This document shows, piece after piece, positions 8,038 through 16,180 of a DNA stretch of 64,000 nt (its first letter is position 1; each line of letters starts with the position of its first letter). The stretch is from Saprospira grandis DSM 2844 (GTDB lineage: Bacteria > Bacteroidota > Bacteroidia > Chitinophagales > Saprospiraceae), in assembly GCF_000275825.1 (NCBI RefSeq), contig NZ_JH719942.1, positions 1,317,914-1,381,913 on the forward strand, given 5' to 3'. A program made the translations under genes and the position numbers. The notes beneath the pieces were generated by a model. It made no database searches. It saw nothing but the letters and a program-made list of their open reading frames with translations, and was not told the origin of the DNA.

Positions 8038-9405
8038 TTAGCCAATCGTCTGAATCATATCATATTTGGTAATGATATGCGGAATCCCCGCCTTATCAAT
8101 AGCGATAACCGCAGGCGTTTTATGGTTAAAATAACCGCCTACCTTCTTTACCGATAGTTCCAAGTCTACAAGAGGGAAAGGCGCACACATGATTTCGCTC
8201 AAGGGGCGCTCACTGTTGCTCATCGGGTTTTCAAGCAAGCAGCTAAGGACCAAATTTTCTGTAATGGCCCCTACAATTTCACCCGCCTCATCAACCAAAG
8301 GCAGCTGAGAAAGGTCATGGGCCTTCATAAATTGCAAAGCTTCCTTAACGGTTTGGCTGCTCTTGAGGGTAAAGAAATCTGTATTGTCTTTTTTAGCAAT
8401 CAGGTCTTTTACCTTGAGCTCATCTTCCAAAAAGCCACGCTCGCGCATCCACTCATCATTAAACATTTTGCCCACATAACGGCTGCCATGATCATGAAAA
8501 AGCACCACCACCAGGTCGTCTTCTTTGAGCTCACTAGCCAATTGCTTAACGCCCATAATAGCCGAACCCGCAGAATTCCCCACCATAATACCTTCTTGCC
8601 GAGCCAATTCTCTGGTCGCAATAGCAGCATCCTTATCCGTCACTTTCTCAAAGTGATCAATGATGTCAAAGTCTACATTTTTAGGCAAAATATCCTCCCC
8701 AATCCCTTCCGTTACATAAGGGTAAATCTCTTTCTCATCAAATTCGCCTGTTTCATGGTACTTCTTAAAGACAGAACCATAGGGGTCAATTCCCCAAATT
8801 TTGATATTGGGATTTTGCTCCTTGAGGTAGCGACCAACGCCAGAAATCGTTCCGCCGGTCCCTACACCTACTACAAAGTGCGTAATTTTTCCTTCTGTTT
8901 GTTCCCAAATTTCAGGTCCCGTACTCTCATAATGCGCTAGGCGATTAGAGAGGTTGTCATATTGGTTGCACCAAAAAGAGTTGGGAATTTCCTTGCTCAA
9001 TCGCTCGGCTACAGAGTAGTAAGAACGAGGGTCTTCTGGACCCACATTAGTGGGGCAAACAATCACCTCGGCCCCCACGGCCCGCAAAATATCTACCTTC
9101 TCCTTAGATTGCTTATCTGTTGTGGTAAAAATACATTTATACCCTTTTACAACTGCCGCAATGGCAATGCCCATACCCGTGTTTCCAGAGGTACATTCAA
9201 TAATGGTCCCTCCAGGCTTGATCAAACCCGCCTTTTCCGCATCTTCCACCATTTTTAGGGCCATACGATCCTTTACCGAGTTACCGGGGTTGGTGGTTTC
9301 TACCTTCGCCAAAACTGTGGCGGGAACCTCTTTGACAATTTTGTTGAGCTTGACCAATGGCGTGTTGCCAATGGTTTCTAGAATGTTGTTATAGTAGCCT
9401 GCCAT
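8038..9405 (-). CDS. Cystathionine beta-synthase
   Basis: 455 residues. PLP-dependent fold II enzyme: NPGNSVKDRMA with the PLP lysine at K45, substrate loop TSGNTGMG, and the phosphate-binding GVGTGGTISG. Residues from about 330 form a tandem CBS-domain (Bateman) module, as in full-length cystathionine beta-synthases rather than the shorter cysteine synthases. It condenses serine (or O-acetylserine) with homocysteine in the cytoplasm for transsulfuration; the CBS pair often binds an adenosyl ligand for control. Monocistronic: own promoter (9443-9450) and terminator (7986-8017). Substrate preference between homocysteine and sulfide cannot be settled from sequence. Confidence 0.92.
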   Translation of the reverse strand: MAGYYNNILETIGNTPLVKLNKIVKEVPATVLAKVETTNPGNSVKDRMALKMVEDAEKAGLIKPGGTIIECTSGNTGMGIAIAAVVKGYKCIFTTTDKQSKEKVDILRAVGAEVIVCPTNVGPEDPRSYYSVAERLSKEIPNSFWCNQYDNLSNRLAHYESTGPEIWEQTEGKITHFVVGVGTGGTISGVGRYLKEQNPNIKIWGIDPYGSVFKKYHETGEFDEKEIYPYVTEGIGEDILPKNVDFDIIDHFEKVTDKDAAIATRELARQEGIMVGNSAGSAIMGVKQLASELKEDDLVVVLFHDHGSRYVGKMFNDEWMRERGFLEDELKVKDLIAKKDNTDFFTLKSSQTVKEALQFMKAHDLSQLPLVDEAGEIVGAITENLVLSCLLENPMSNSERPLSEIMCAPFPLVDLELSVKKVGGYFNHKTPAVIAIDKAGIPHIITKYDMIQTIG

Positions 9406-9442
9406 TTTCTTTTTTTTGATTAAAATGAACGCTTTAAGGGCG

Positions 9443-9450
9443 CAAAATTA
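9443..9450 (-). promoter_or_regulatory. -7 promoter element for cystathionine beta-synthase
   Basis: On the minus strand TAATTTTG matches TAnnTTTG, 37 bp before the ATG. No clear -33 box was found. Confidence 0.6.
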
Positions 9451-9508
9451 GGCTTTTATATGCAGAATGCAGACTTTTAAGGCCTTAGAATTCTTTTCTC
9501 TTCCCTTT

Positions 9509-9647
9509 GGGGCCTCCGCAGCAAAGCTGCGGCGCTACGTTGCGGGGCTCGCTATTCGCTCGGCCCTTCGGCAGCAAGCTGCCTCGGTCTGCGGCTGCGC
9601 CGCCCCCCTCCACATCGCTAGGCCAAGAAAAAGGCCCCTTGGGCCTT
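9509..9647 (+). repeat. Stem-variable intergenic element E2 (type A end)
   Basis: GGGGCCTCC, hairpin CCGCAGC-AAA-GCTGCGG (same as E1a), CGCTACG, CTCGGCCC, slot-2 hairpin with arms CAGC/GCTG, TCGGTCTG, hairpin CGGC-TGC-GCCG, CATCGCTAGGCC, terminal hairpin AAGGCCC/GGGCCTT at 9631-9647. Lies between divergent genes; its distal flank supplies the -33 box of the next promoter. Confidence 0.87.
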
Positions 9648-9688
9648 GCGCTCGAAAAAGAAGAAAGTCTAGCTCCAAAGGCAAAAGC

Positions 9689-9720
9689 TTTGGGCCTAGC
9701 CTGATAAAAAACTATCTTTG
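9689..9720 (+). promoter_or_regulatory. Complete Bacteroidota promoter for the TPR protein gene
   Basis: TTTG (9689-9692), 20-nt spacer, TATCTTTG (9713-9720), then ATG at 9741. The -33 box lies in the tail just beyond element E2, so the promoter directly abuts the repeat. Confidence 0.78.
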
Positions 9721-9740
9721 CGCAAAAATTAGGATTTGCC

Positions 9741-10061
9741 ATGTCAAAACGACTAGAACAACTTCAACAGCTGCTGGGCCAAAAACCCCAAGATGCTTTC
9801 CTCCGATTTGCCCTTGCCAAAGAATATGAAAAACAAGAAGAAACAGAATTGGCCCTGCAACAATATGCGGCCCTATATAAAGATAGCCCCCAATATATAG
9901 GCCTCTATTACCATTATGCCGCTCTGCTCATAGAACATGAAAAAGAGGAAATGGCCATGCGCATCTATGAAGAAGGGATCGCCCTAGCCCAAAAAACTGG
10001 AGACGCCCACAGCCTCTCCGAACTCAAAAATGCCAAGACCAACCTAGAAATGGGCCTCTAA
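9741..10061 (+). CDS. Small TPR-repeat protein
   Basis: 106 residues, cytoplasmic, no signal peptide. All-helical with about two and a half tetratricopeptide units (FLRFALAKEYEKQEETELAL, IGLYYHYAALLIEHEKEEMA, and a partial third ending NAKTNLEM). TPRs bind partner proteins; the partner is unknown. Transcribed from its own promoter at 9689-9720 and separated from bamD by about 100 bp with a second promoter. Small stand-alone TPR proteins at this position occur in other Bacteroidota, but I cannot name this one. Confidence 0.82.
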   Translation: MSKRLEQLQQLLGQKPQDAFLRFALAKEYEKQEETELALQQYAALYKDSPQYIGLYYHYAALLIEHEKEEMAMRIYEEGIALAQKTGDAHSLSELKNAKTNLEMGL

Positions 10062-10129
10062 ACCCTGCCTTTTGACCTTTAGACTCGTTCTTTAGGCTGT
10101 AGTTGCCCAAAATAAATAATCCTAGGGCC

Positions 10130-10158
10130 TTGATAATCTTAGAAAAAGCTTATATTTG
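10130..10158 (+). promoter_or_regulatory. Promoter for bamD-rpoZ
   Basis: TTG (10130-10132), 18-nt spacer, TATATTTG (10151-10158), ATG at 10164. The transcription start would fall nearly at the start codon, so the leader is very short or absent. Confidence 0.65.
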
Positions 10159-10163
10159 CAGTT

Positions 10164-10976
10164 ATGTTAAAACTAAAAGTAGGCCTTTATAGCCTCCTCT
10201 TCATCCTCCTCAGTTTTGCCTGCCAAAGGGAAAACATTGATAAGATTCGGATGAACCCCGACCTCGACTATCGCTATGAGAAAGCCCTAGCCTTTTACGA
10301 AGCCGGAGATTACCAAAAAGCGCAATACCTCTTAGAGGACCTCATGGGGCTGGTGCGCGGAAGTGAGAAGTCGGAAAAAGTGTATTACTACTATGCTAGT
10401 ACACACCACCGAATGAGAAATTACAGCTTCTCTTCTTATTATTTCCGCCAATTTTACAACACCTACCCCAATTCTGAATTTGCAGAAGAAGCCCTCTTTT
10501 TGGCCGCAGAATCTAGCCGAAAGTTATCACCTAATTTTCGACTCACTCAGGAGGATACCGAAGAAGCCATAGAAGGCTATCAGTTCTTTGTCAATATGTA
10601 CCCCCTTAGCGATAGAGTTAGTTTGTGTAACGAACAAATTGATTTGCTTCGGGCCAAATTAGAGACCAAAGCCCTAGAAGCCGCCAAAGGCTACTATAAA
10701 CGCAGCCACTACCAAGCGGCAGTGCATAGTTTTAACAACCTCCTACTGGATTTTCCAGATACCCAAGAGGCGCCTTATATCCGCTACATGATTATTAAGT
10801 CTTCTTTTGGCTATGCCGAAAAAAGTATCTTATCTAAACAAGTGGAACGCTTTGAAGAGGTCATCGGAAAAGCAAAAACCTTTGAGCGCAAACATAGCGA
10901 TAGCCGCTATGGCTCGGAGGTAGAAAACATGATTAACATTAGTAAGCAGCGAATAAAAAGATTGCAAAATGAGTGA
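10164..10976 (+). CDS. bamD: Outer membrane protein assembly factor BamD
   Basis: 270-residue lipoprotein: signal peptide with lipobox LSFAC-QRE (Cys near residue 20), then five TPR-like helical pairs starting YEKALAFYEAGDYQKAQYLLED, the standard BamD architecture. BamD docks on BamA on the periplasmic face of the outer membrane and delivers beta-barrel proteins for insertion, which suits a genome rich in barrel and T9SS proteins. Its last eight bases overlap the start of rpoZ (10969), indicating translational coupling. The order bamD-rpoZ-coaBC-DUF4835 is conserved in Bacteroidota and supports the call. Confidence 0.93.
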   Translation: MLKLKVGLYSLLFILLSFACQRENIDKIRMNPDLDYRYEKALAFYEAGDYQKAQYLLEDLMGLVRGSEKSEKVYYYYASTHHRMRNYSFSSYYFRQFYNTYPNSEFAEEALFLAAESSRKLSPNFRLTQEDTEEAIEGYQFFVNMYPLSDRVSLCNEQIDLLRAKLETKALEAAKGYYKRSHYQAAVHSFNNLLLDFPDTQEAPYIRYMIIKSSFGYAEKSILSKQVERFEEVIGKAKTFERKHSDSRYGSEVENMINISKQRIKRLQNE

Positions 10977-11310
10977 AATTAAAGAGCGCGCACAAGGAAT
11001 CAATCCTTACATCGAAGCCCGTAACGTTTTTGCGATGTCCGCAAAAAGTGGCGGCAATATTTATGAGTCTCTAAATGTAATTGGTAGCCGTTCGCGCCAA
11101 ATTTCTGTAGAACTCAAAAGAGAGCTCCACTCTAAACTAGAGGAGTTTGCTTCTGCTACAGATACCTTGGAAGAGGTGCACGAAAACAAAGAGCAGATTG
11201 AAATCTCTAAGTTTTATGAGCGCCTGCCCAATCCCGCCATCATTGCTCTTAATGAGTTTATGAATGATGAATTGGAGTATCGCCTACGTGAAGATGAAGA
11301 AGAAGCATAA
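10969..11310 (+). CDS. rpoZ: DNA-directed RNA polymerase subunit omega (Bacteroidota type)
   Basis: 113 residues. The N-terminal half carries the Rpb6/omega pattern: a short helix (PYIEARNVFAMSAK), then NIYESLNVIGSRSRQIS, where the conserved A/S-R-R/Q-I helix packs on the beta-prime subunit, and an acidic C-terminal tail (DDELEYRLREDEEEA-like). Longer than Proteobacterial omega, as usual in this phylum. It helps assemble RNA polymerase. The start codon lies inside bamD (8-bp overlap). Confidence 0.88.
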   Translation: MSEIKERAQGINPYIEARNVFAMSAKSGGNIYESLNVIGSRSRQISVELKRELHSKLEEFASATDTLEEVHENKEQIEISKFYERLPNPAIIALNEFMNDELEYRLREDEEEA

Positions 11311-11434
11311 TTATATGCCTAATTTCTGGCCTCTAAGATAGGGGCAACAACAGTTGGAAAAGTCTATTATTTTGATTAGCCTATGGCTTAGACTTTTTCA
11401 GCTGTTTTTTTATGCCCCTAGGGCAAGCCTTTTT

Positions 11435-11598
11435 GGACCTAGCAGGCGGCGAAGCCGCCGCAGGCTGAGGGATGGAAAAGGGGGCGGCGAAGCCGCAGAC
11501 CGAGCTTTTGAGCCTAGCGAAAAAGCGAAGGGCCGAGCAGACCTGCGAGCCCTGACACAGCCCGACCCGAAGGCCCAAAGGGCCGTAGGGGCAGCCCC
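11435..11598 (-). repeat. Stem-variable intergenic element E3 (type B end)
   Basis: Minus-strand reading: GGGGCTGCCCC, hairpin GGCCC-TTT-GGGCC, GGTCGGGCTGTG, GGGCTCGCAGGTCTG, CTCGGCCC, slot-2 hairpin with GCTTTT/AAAAGC arms, TCGGTCTG, hairpin CGGC-TTC-GCCG, CATCCCTCAGCC, hairpin GGCGGC-TTC-GCCGCC. It separates rpoZ from coaBC inside an otherwise conserved cluster. Confidence 0.88.
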
Positions 11599-11687
11599 AA
11601 AAAAAGCTCCCCTTAGCCCCGCTATTTATTCCTTAATTTTCGACTGAGCGCATACAGACAGAAACTTGCGCTCCAAAATGCTTTTTT

Positions 11688-12929
11688 ATGTTAAAAGGGA
11701 AAAAAATACTTTTGGCCGTAACGGGTAGCATTGCCGCCTACAAAACGGCAAGCCTAACAAGATTACTCATTAAGGCCGGCGCCGAGGTACAGATTGTCAT
11801 GACCAATGCCGCCACCAAATTTATTACTCCTCTTACACTTTCGACCCTATCAAAACGTTCTGTCTATAGTTCGGTGACCTCTGAAGAAGGTTGGAACAAC
11901 CATGTAGAACTAGGGCTTTGGGCCGATGCCATGTTGGTGGCCCCGGCTACGGCCAACACCCTAGCCGCTATGGCTAATGGCTTTTGTAATAATATGGTGC
12001 TAGCCACCTACCTCTCTAGCCGTTGCCCCGTTTTCTTTGCTCCTGCCATGGACCTCGATATGTTTACCCATCCGGCTACCTTGGCCAATATTGATAAGCT
12101 CAAGAGCTATGGCAACATTTTGATTGATGCCGAAGAAGGCGAGCTAGCTAGTGGTTTGGTAGGTAAAGGCCGCATGGCCGAGCCCGAGCATATTCTAGCG
12201 GCCTTGGAGCTGCATTTTATGCAACAAGGACCACAACCGCTCAAGGGATTAAAAGCTATTTTGACCTCTGGCCCCACCGTTGAAGCCATTGACCCCGTTC
12301 GGTATATTACGAACCACTCTACCGGGAAAATGGGCACCGCCATTGCCGACACCTTGGCCAAATTGGGCGCAGAAGTGACCCTGATTTCTGGTCCAGTTAA
12401 GGTAAAACCCAAGCATCCCGCCGTTAAAATCATTGATGTAAAATCGGCCCAAGAGATGTATGAGGCAGCCATCTCGGCTTTTCCGCAGGCCCAGATTGCC
12501 GTTTTGGCGGCAGCTGTAGCCGACTACAGCCCAGAAAACGTAGCCTGTGAAAAGATCAAGAAAAAAGATGGGGACCCCATGCGCATTGACCTTTGTCGCA
12601 CCAAAGATATTGCCCAAGAACTAGGAAAAATCAAGACCGAGCAGCAATGTATGGTTGGTTTTGCCCTAGAAACCCAGAACTTTAGAAAAAACGCTAGCAA
12701 AAAACTAGAGAAAAAGAACTTTGACTTTATCGTCCTCAATAGCCTCCGTGACAAAGGTGCTGGTTTTGGCCATGATACCAATAAGGTTACCTTTATTGAC
12801 CGACAGCTAGAGATTGAAGAGCATGAACTAAAATCTAAGCTGGAAGTCGCAGAAGATATTGCGGCAAAAATCTGCAAGATGCTCCAAAAAAAAGCTAAAA
12901 ATGCCCTGGAGCTAACTGCTCAACTTTAG
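11688..12929 (+). CDS. coaBC: Bifunctional phosphopantothenoylcysteine decarboxylase / phosphopantothenate-cysteine ligase
   Basis: 413 residues. N-terminal flavoprotein decarboxylase (about 1-185): LLAVTGSIAAYKTASLTRLL, the conserved active-site His region NNHVELG, the FMN-site motif APATANTLA, and PAMDLDMF. C-terminal ligase (about 190-400): ILTSGPTVEAIDPVRYITNHSTGKMG and AAVADYSP. Together these make 4'-phosphopantetheine in coenzyme A synthesis. Full family length. It is followed after 6 bp by the DUF4835 gene on the same strand (operon). Element E3 inserted upstream probably gives this pair a separate promoter from bamD-rpoZ. Confidence 0.95.
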   Translation: MLKGKKILLAVTGSIAAYKTASLTRLLIKAGAEVQIVMTNAATKFITPLTLSTLSKRSVYSSVTSEEGWNNHVELGLWADAMLVAPATANTLAAMANGFCNNMVLATYLSSRCPVFFAPAMDLDMFTHPATLANIDKLKSYGNILIDAEEGELASGLVGKGRMAEPEHILAALELHFMQQGPQPLKGLKAILTSGPTVEAIDPVRYITNHSTGKMGTAIADTLAKLGAEVTLISGPVKVKPKHPAVKIIDVKSAQEMYEAAISAFPQAQIAVLAAAVADYSPENVACEKIKKKDGDPMRIDLCRTKDIAQELGKIKTEQQCMVGFALETQNFRKNASKKLEKKNFDFIVLNSLRDKGAGFGHDTNKVTFIDRQLEIEEHELKSKLEVAEDIAAKICKMLQKKAKNALELTAQL

Positions 12930-12935
12930 TCTAAT

Positions 12936-13841
12936 ATGATGCGAAAATTATTGCTTTCTTTGGCCTTGGTTTTTGGGCTGACACAAGCCTGGAGCCAAGA
13001 AATCCGAAGCTCGGTGACCATTAACACCCCCAAGCTACAAACCGCCGACCCCAAGGTCTTTAAGAGTTTGAAAACCGCCTTGGAGGAATTTGTCAATAAC
13101 CGAAAGTGGACCGATCAAGAATACGAGCCGGAAGAACGAATCGAGATGAATATCATCTTAACCGTAGATGAGGAAATCTCGCAAACTAGTTTTAAGGCCC
13201 AATTGACGGTGCAGGCCAGCCGCCCAATTTATAAGAGTGGCTATAATTCGGTGCTTTTTCAATACCTCGATAAGGACTTCTACTTTAATTATGGAGAGTT
13301 TGAGGTGCTTGATTTTACGGAGGGGAGCTTTACCTCCAACCTGACCTCTACCATTGCCTTTTATGCCTATATTGTTTTGGGTATGGACCATGACTCTTTT
13401 GAGGAATTGGGCGGAGAGCAGTACCTCAATAAGGCCCAAGACATTCTGAATGCCGTGCCTAGAGGTACCGCCAAGGGCTGGACCGTAAACGACGGCAACC
13501 AGAGCCGCTACTGGCTGATTGAAAACTTGCTCAATGTGCGGGTAAAACCGATGCGCCGAGCAATGTACAAATATTACCTTTTGGGCCTAGATCGCCTAAG
13601 CCAAGAAGATAGCCGAGCGGATGGCATTAAGGCCATGGAAGAAGCTCTACTCAGTATCAAGGCCGTTAATGCGGCTTATCCGAGTATGCTGCTGATGCAA
13701 ATTTTCACGAATAGCAAAAGAGAGGAGATTCTCAATGTCTTTGAGGTGGCCGATTTTAGGACCAAGCGAAAAATCTACGACTGTATGGTCAAATTAGATG
13801 GTACGCATGCCTCCGATTATCAAGTGCTGACCCAACCCTAG
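12936..13841 (+). CDS. DUF4835 family secreted protein
   Basis: 301 residues with a signal peptide (MMRKLLLSLALVFGLTQAWS-QE). The body has an N-terminal beta-rich part (RSSVTINTPKLQ..., RIEMNIILTV) and a helical C-terminal half. This matches the DUF4835 family, which in Bacteroidota follows coaBC and often precedes recN. No recN follows here: terminator 13853-13887 and an opposing gene come next. The function is unknown; periplasmic or outer-membrane location is inferred. Spacing of 6 bp from coaBC indicates co-transcription. Confidence 0.85.
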   Translation: MMRKLLLSLALVFGLTQAWSQEIRSSVTINTPKLQTADPKVFKSLKTALEEFVNNRKWTDQEYEPEERIEMNIILTVDEEISQTSFKAQLTVQASRPIYKSGYNSVLFQYLDKDFYFNYGEFEVLDFTEGSFTSNLTSTIAFYAYIVLGMDHDSFEELGGEQYLNKAQDILNAVPRGTAKGWTVNDGNQSRYWLIENLLNVRVKPMRRAMYKYYLLGLDRLSQEDSRADGIKAMEEALLSIKAVNAAYPSMLLMQIFTNSKREEILNVFEVADFRTKRKIYDCMVKLDGTHASDYQVLTQP

Positions 13842-13852
13842 GGCTAAAATGC

Positions 13853-13887
13853 AAAAAGGGCTGCCGAAGATTCGGCAGCCCTTTTTT
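13853..13887. terminator. Intrinsic terminator after DUF4835 gene
   Basis: Stem AAAAAGGGCTGCCGAA / TTCGGCAGCCCTTTTT with a GA loop and T-tract. A- and T-runs on both sides let it end both this operon and the opposing lipoprotein gene. Confidence 0.92.
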
Positions 13888-13897
13888 TTGGCCCAAA

Positions 13898-14287
13898 TTA
13901 GTTCAGCTTCTTAAACTGATACTCTTTACCATTATTGTAGATAAAAATACTACGTTCGTTTTCAAAACGGAGCTTTAACTTATCATCAAAGGGGAGGCTA
14001 TCGGCCTTGAGTTGGAGATAGCTACCATCTTGGGCAACCTCCCATTGGCCCTTATTCTCCAATTGGTCAATTTTGCTCTCATAGCTGCCATTTGCATTAA
14101 ACTTGAGGTAGCCCGCATTGAGGGCTTCAAAATCGTAGTTGCCCCCATAGCCCGCTTTGAGAATAGCACTCACATTGCTCAATTCCCATTTTCCTTCTAG
14201 TTTTTCTGCATAATTGATGCTATCGCCACTACAGGCCACAAAAAGTGCAAGGGCCAAGAGCAATAGACTTGATTTGAGGTAGTTCAT
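13898..14287 (-). CDS. Lipocalin-like small lipoprotein
   Basis: 129 residues. Lipoprotein signal with lipobox ALFVAC-SGD (Cys near residue 19). The mature part begins EKLEGKWELSNVSA and shows alternating short beta strands with G.W motifs (YLKFNANGSYES, NKGQWEVAQDGSYLQL), typical of the small lipocalin-like lipoproteins common in Bacteroidota. Ligand unknown. Shares terminator 13853-13887 with the converging DUF4835 operon. It starts 114 bp downstream of pdhB behind that gene's own terminator, so it is probably transcribed independently. Confidence 0.78.
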   Translation of the reverse strand: MNYLKSSLLLLALALFVACSGDSINYAEKLEGKWELSNVSAILKAGYGGNYDFEALNAGYLKFNANGSYESKIDQLENKGQWEVAQDGSYLQLKADSLPFDDKLKLRFENERSIFIYNNGKEYQFKKLN

Positions 14288-14349
14288 AGCTAGTGTATTT
14301 TCTAGAAAGTTAGGGAAGCTTTTGATGAAAGCGAAAACTTCAGCAAAAA

Positions 14350-14372
14350 AAAGGCTCCATCAAGGAGCCTTT
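14350..14372 (-). terminator. Intrinsic terminator after pdhB
   Basis: Stem AAAGGCTCC/GGAGCCTTT, 5-nt loop; on the minus strand it is followed by a T-run. It lies about 30 bp after the pdhB stop. Confidence 0.85.
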
Positions 14373-14400
14373 CTATCTTTTGTCCACTTATGTACGCCTT

Positions 14401-15387
14401 TTAGAGCTTGTACATAACAGCTTTGACCGCTTTTACCACTTTAGTAGGATTGGGCATATACTCATCTACATATACAGAAGAATAGCCCAAAGAAGTATCG
14501 GCAGAATTGACGCGCATAACGGGCGCATCTAGATAGTCAAAAGCATGACGCTGGATGACATAAGCAATTTCTGAAGATACAGAAGCATAGGGCCAAGACT
14601 CATCAACCACCACAAGGCGGTTGGTCTTTTTGACCGAAGCGACAATGCTGTCAATATCCAAAGGACGAATGGTTCTCAGGTCAATTACCTCCGCAGAGAT
14701 GCCCTCTTTGGCCAATTCATCGGCAGCGGCTTGAGCCACCAACATCATTTTATTATAAGAAACGATTGTTACATCTGTTCCTTCTCTTTTGACAGCCGCC
14801 TTACCGATGGGGAGAATATACTCCTCCTCGGGGACTTCGCCCATATTAGAATAAGCCACCTCCGACTCCATAAAACAAATGGGGTCCTCATCGCGGATAG
14901 CCGCTTTTAGAAGGCCCTTAGCATCATAGGGATCTATAGTAGAAATCACCTTGAGGCCAGGGACCTGCCCCATCCAGCTCTCAAAGGTTTGAGAGTGCTG
15001 CTGCGCCAATTGTCCGGCCGCACCAGAAGGGCCACGAAAAACAATAGGACATTTAATTTGTCCGCCAGACATATGCAAAATCTTGGCGGCATGGTTTACG
15101 ATTTGGTCAAAAGCCAAAACCGCAAAGTTCCAAGTCATAAATTCTACAATTGGACGCAAGCCCGCCATAGCCGCACCAGTACCAATAGCCGCAAAGCCGA
15201 GCTCGGCAATGGGGGTATCAATAACTCGCTTTGCCCCAAATTCATCGAGCATGCCTTGGCTGACCTTATAGGCTCCATTATATTGAGCGACTTCCTCGCC
15301 CATCAAGAATACATTTTCATCTCGGCGCATTTCTTCTACCATTGCTTCTCGCAAGGCTTCGCGCAAACGAATCTGTCTTGTTGCCAT
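14401..15387 (-). CDS. pdhB: Pyruvate dehydrogenase E1 component subunit beta
   Basis: 328 residues, the usual length for the beta chain of heterotetrameric E1. Landmarks: REALREAMVEEM, the acidic LMGEEVAQYNGAYKVSQG near the thiamine diphosphate site, DTPIAELGFAAIGTGAA, the arginine-rich DLRTIRPLD and VVDESWPYASVSSEI. With E1 alpha it decarboxylates pyruvate and passes the acetyl group to E2 lipoate. The alpha subunit and E2 are not in the window, so the complex is encoded in pieces. No E1 alpha fusion is seen. Branched-chain or acetoin specificity is possible but the sequence best fits pyruvate. Confidence 0.92.
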   Translation of the reverse strand: MATRQIRLREALREAMVEEMRRDENVFLMGEEVAQYNGAYKVSQGMLDEFGAKRVIDTPIAELGFAAIGTGAAMAGLRPIVEFMTWNFAVLAFDQIVNHAAKILHMSGGQIKCPIVFRGPSGAAGQLAQQHSQTFESWMGQVPGLKVISTIDPYDAKGLLKAAIRDEDPICFMESEVAYSNMGEVPEEEYILPIGKAAVKREGTDVTIVSYNKMMLVAQAAADELAKEGISAEVIDLRTIRPLDIDSIVASVKKTNRLVVVDESWPYASVSSEIAYVIQRHAFDYLDAPVMRVNSADTSLGYSSVYVDEYMPNPTKVVKAVKAVMYKL

Positions 15388-15518
15388 AGTTGCTGTTTCT
15401 GTTTATAGCCTAACTCTGTTGGGCTGCGTTAAAAACTGGGCTCAAAATACAAAGCTCTATTTGATTGTACAATTTTTTTATCGCTACTATTCATCTTTTT
15501 GTAGTTTTTGGCCCTTCT

Positions 15519-15665
15519 GCGTCTAGCAGGCGGCAAAGCCGCCGCAGGCTGAGGGATGGATAGCAGTGGCCCGCAGGGCCAGACCAAAGCGCTGAAAGCG
15601 CTGCAGGGCCGAGCGAACAGCGAGCTGCGACACAGCCCGACCCGCCCAAAGGGCGGGGCAGCCCC
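15519..15665 (-). repeat. Stem-variable intergenic element E4 (type B end)
   Basis: Minus-strand reading: GGGGCTGCCCC, CGCCC-TTT-GGGCG, GGTCGGGCTGTG, CTCGGCCC, slot-2 hairpin AGCGCT-TTC-AGCGCT, TGGTCTG, hairpin GGCCC-TGC-GGGCC, CATCCCTCAGCC, GGCGGC-TTT-GCCGCC, and a distal end CTAGACGC. One of the clearest complete copies. Confidence 0.9.
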
Positions 15666-15705
15666 AAAAAAAAGACCCAGCCAATCCGCTAGGTCTCTTC
15701 TTATA

Positions 15706-16071
15706 TTAAAAGGGCAAATCATCTTCATAATCATTGCCTACGGCGTCCTCTTCGGGGGGAGGGGGAAGGTCGCCAACGGGGGCTTCATTGGCGGCGGGAG
15801 CGCCTACACGCTCTAGGCGCCAGGCATTGAGGTTGGTAAAATAGCGGCCATTCCACTCGCGGCCACGGATATTAAAGTGTACCCGCACCTTATCGCCTAC
15901 TTTGTAGTCATCAATCAGGCTACATTTATCTTGAGTGAGTTCGGCCTGAATGAGCTGCGAGTAGTTCTCGTCGGTTTCTACAACAAAGGCACGCTTTTTA
16001 AAGCGGTCTGTGACTTGTTGAGTATCTTCAATTTTGATAATCTTCCCTTCATAGATCAGATTGGCATCCAT
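15706..16071 (-). CDS. DUF3127 family protein with SSB-like acidic tail
   Basis: 121 residues. Residues about 5-90 form a single OB-fold-like domain (YEGKIIKIEDTQQVTD, FKKRAFVVETDE, KVRVHFNIRGREWNG) of the DUF3127 family. A flexible Pro/Ala/Glu linker follows and the protein ends DYEDDLPF. That tail resembles the DDDIPF tip with which single-stranded DNA-binding protein recruits repair and replication enzymes. A role in DNA binding or as an SSB-like hub is inference. It has a -7 promoter at 16151-16158; element E4 lies 40 bp after the stop. Confidence 0.85.
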   Translation of the reverse strand: MDANLIYEGKIIKIEDTQQVTDRFKKRAFVVETDENYSQLIQAELTQDKCSLIDDYKVGDKVRVHFNIRGREWNGRYFTNLNAWRLERVGAPAANEAPVGDLPPPPEEDAVGNDYEDDLPF

Positions 16072-16150
16072 AGTATTTCAATTCAATTGTTACGCTAAAA
16101 AGTAAGTGCTCAATAACGGCATTTTCCGTAATTTGGGCAAGCCGCTGCCC

Positions 16151-16158
16151 CAAAGATA
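16151..16158 (-). promoter_or_regulatory. -7 promoter element for the DUF3127 gene
   Basis: TATCTTTG on the minus strand, an exact TAnnTTTG match, 80 bp before the ATG. No convincing -33 box at the right distance. Confidence 0.6.
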
Positions 16159-16180
16159 CGTCCATAAAAACAATTAATCT

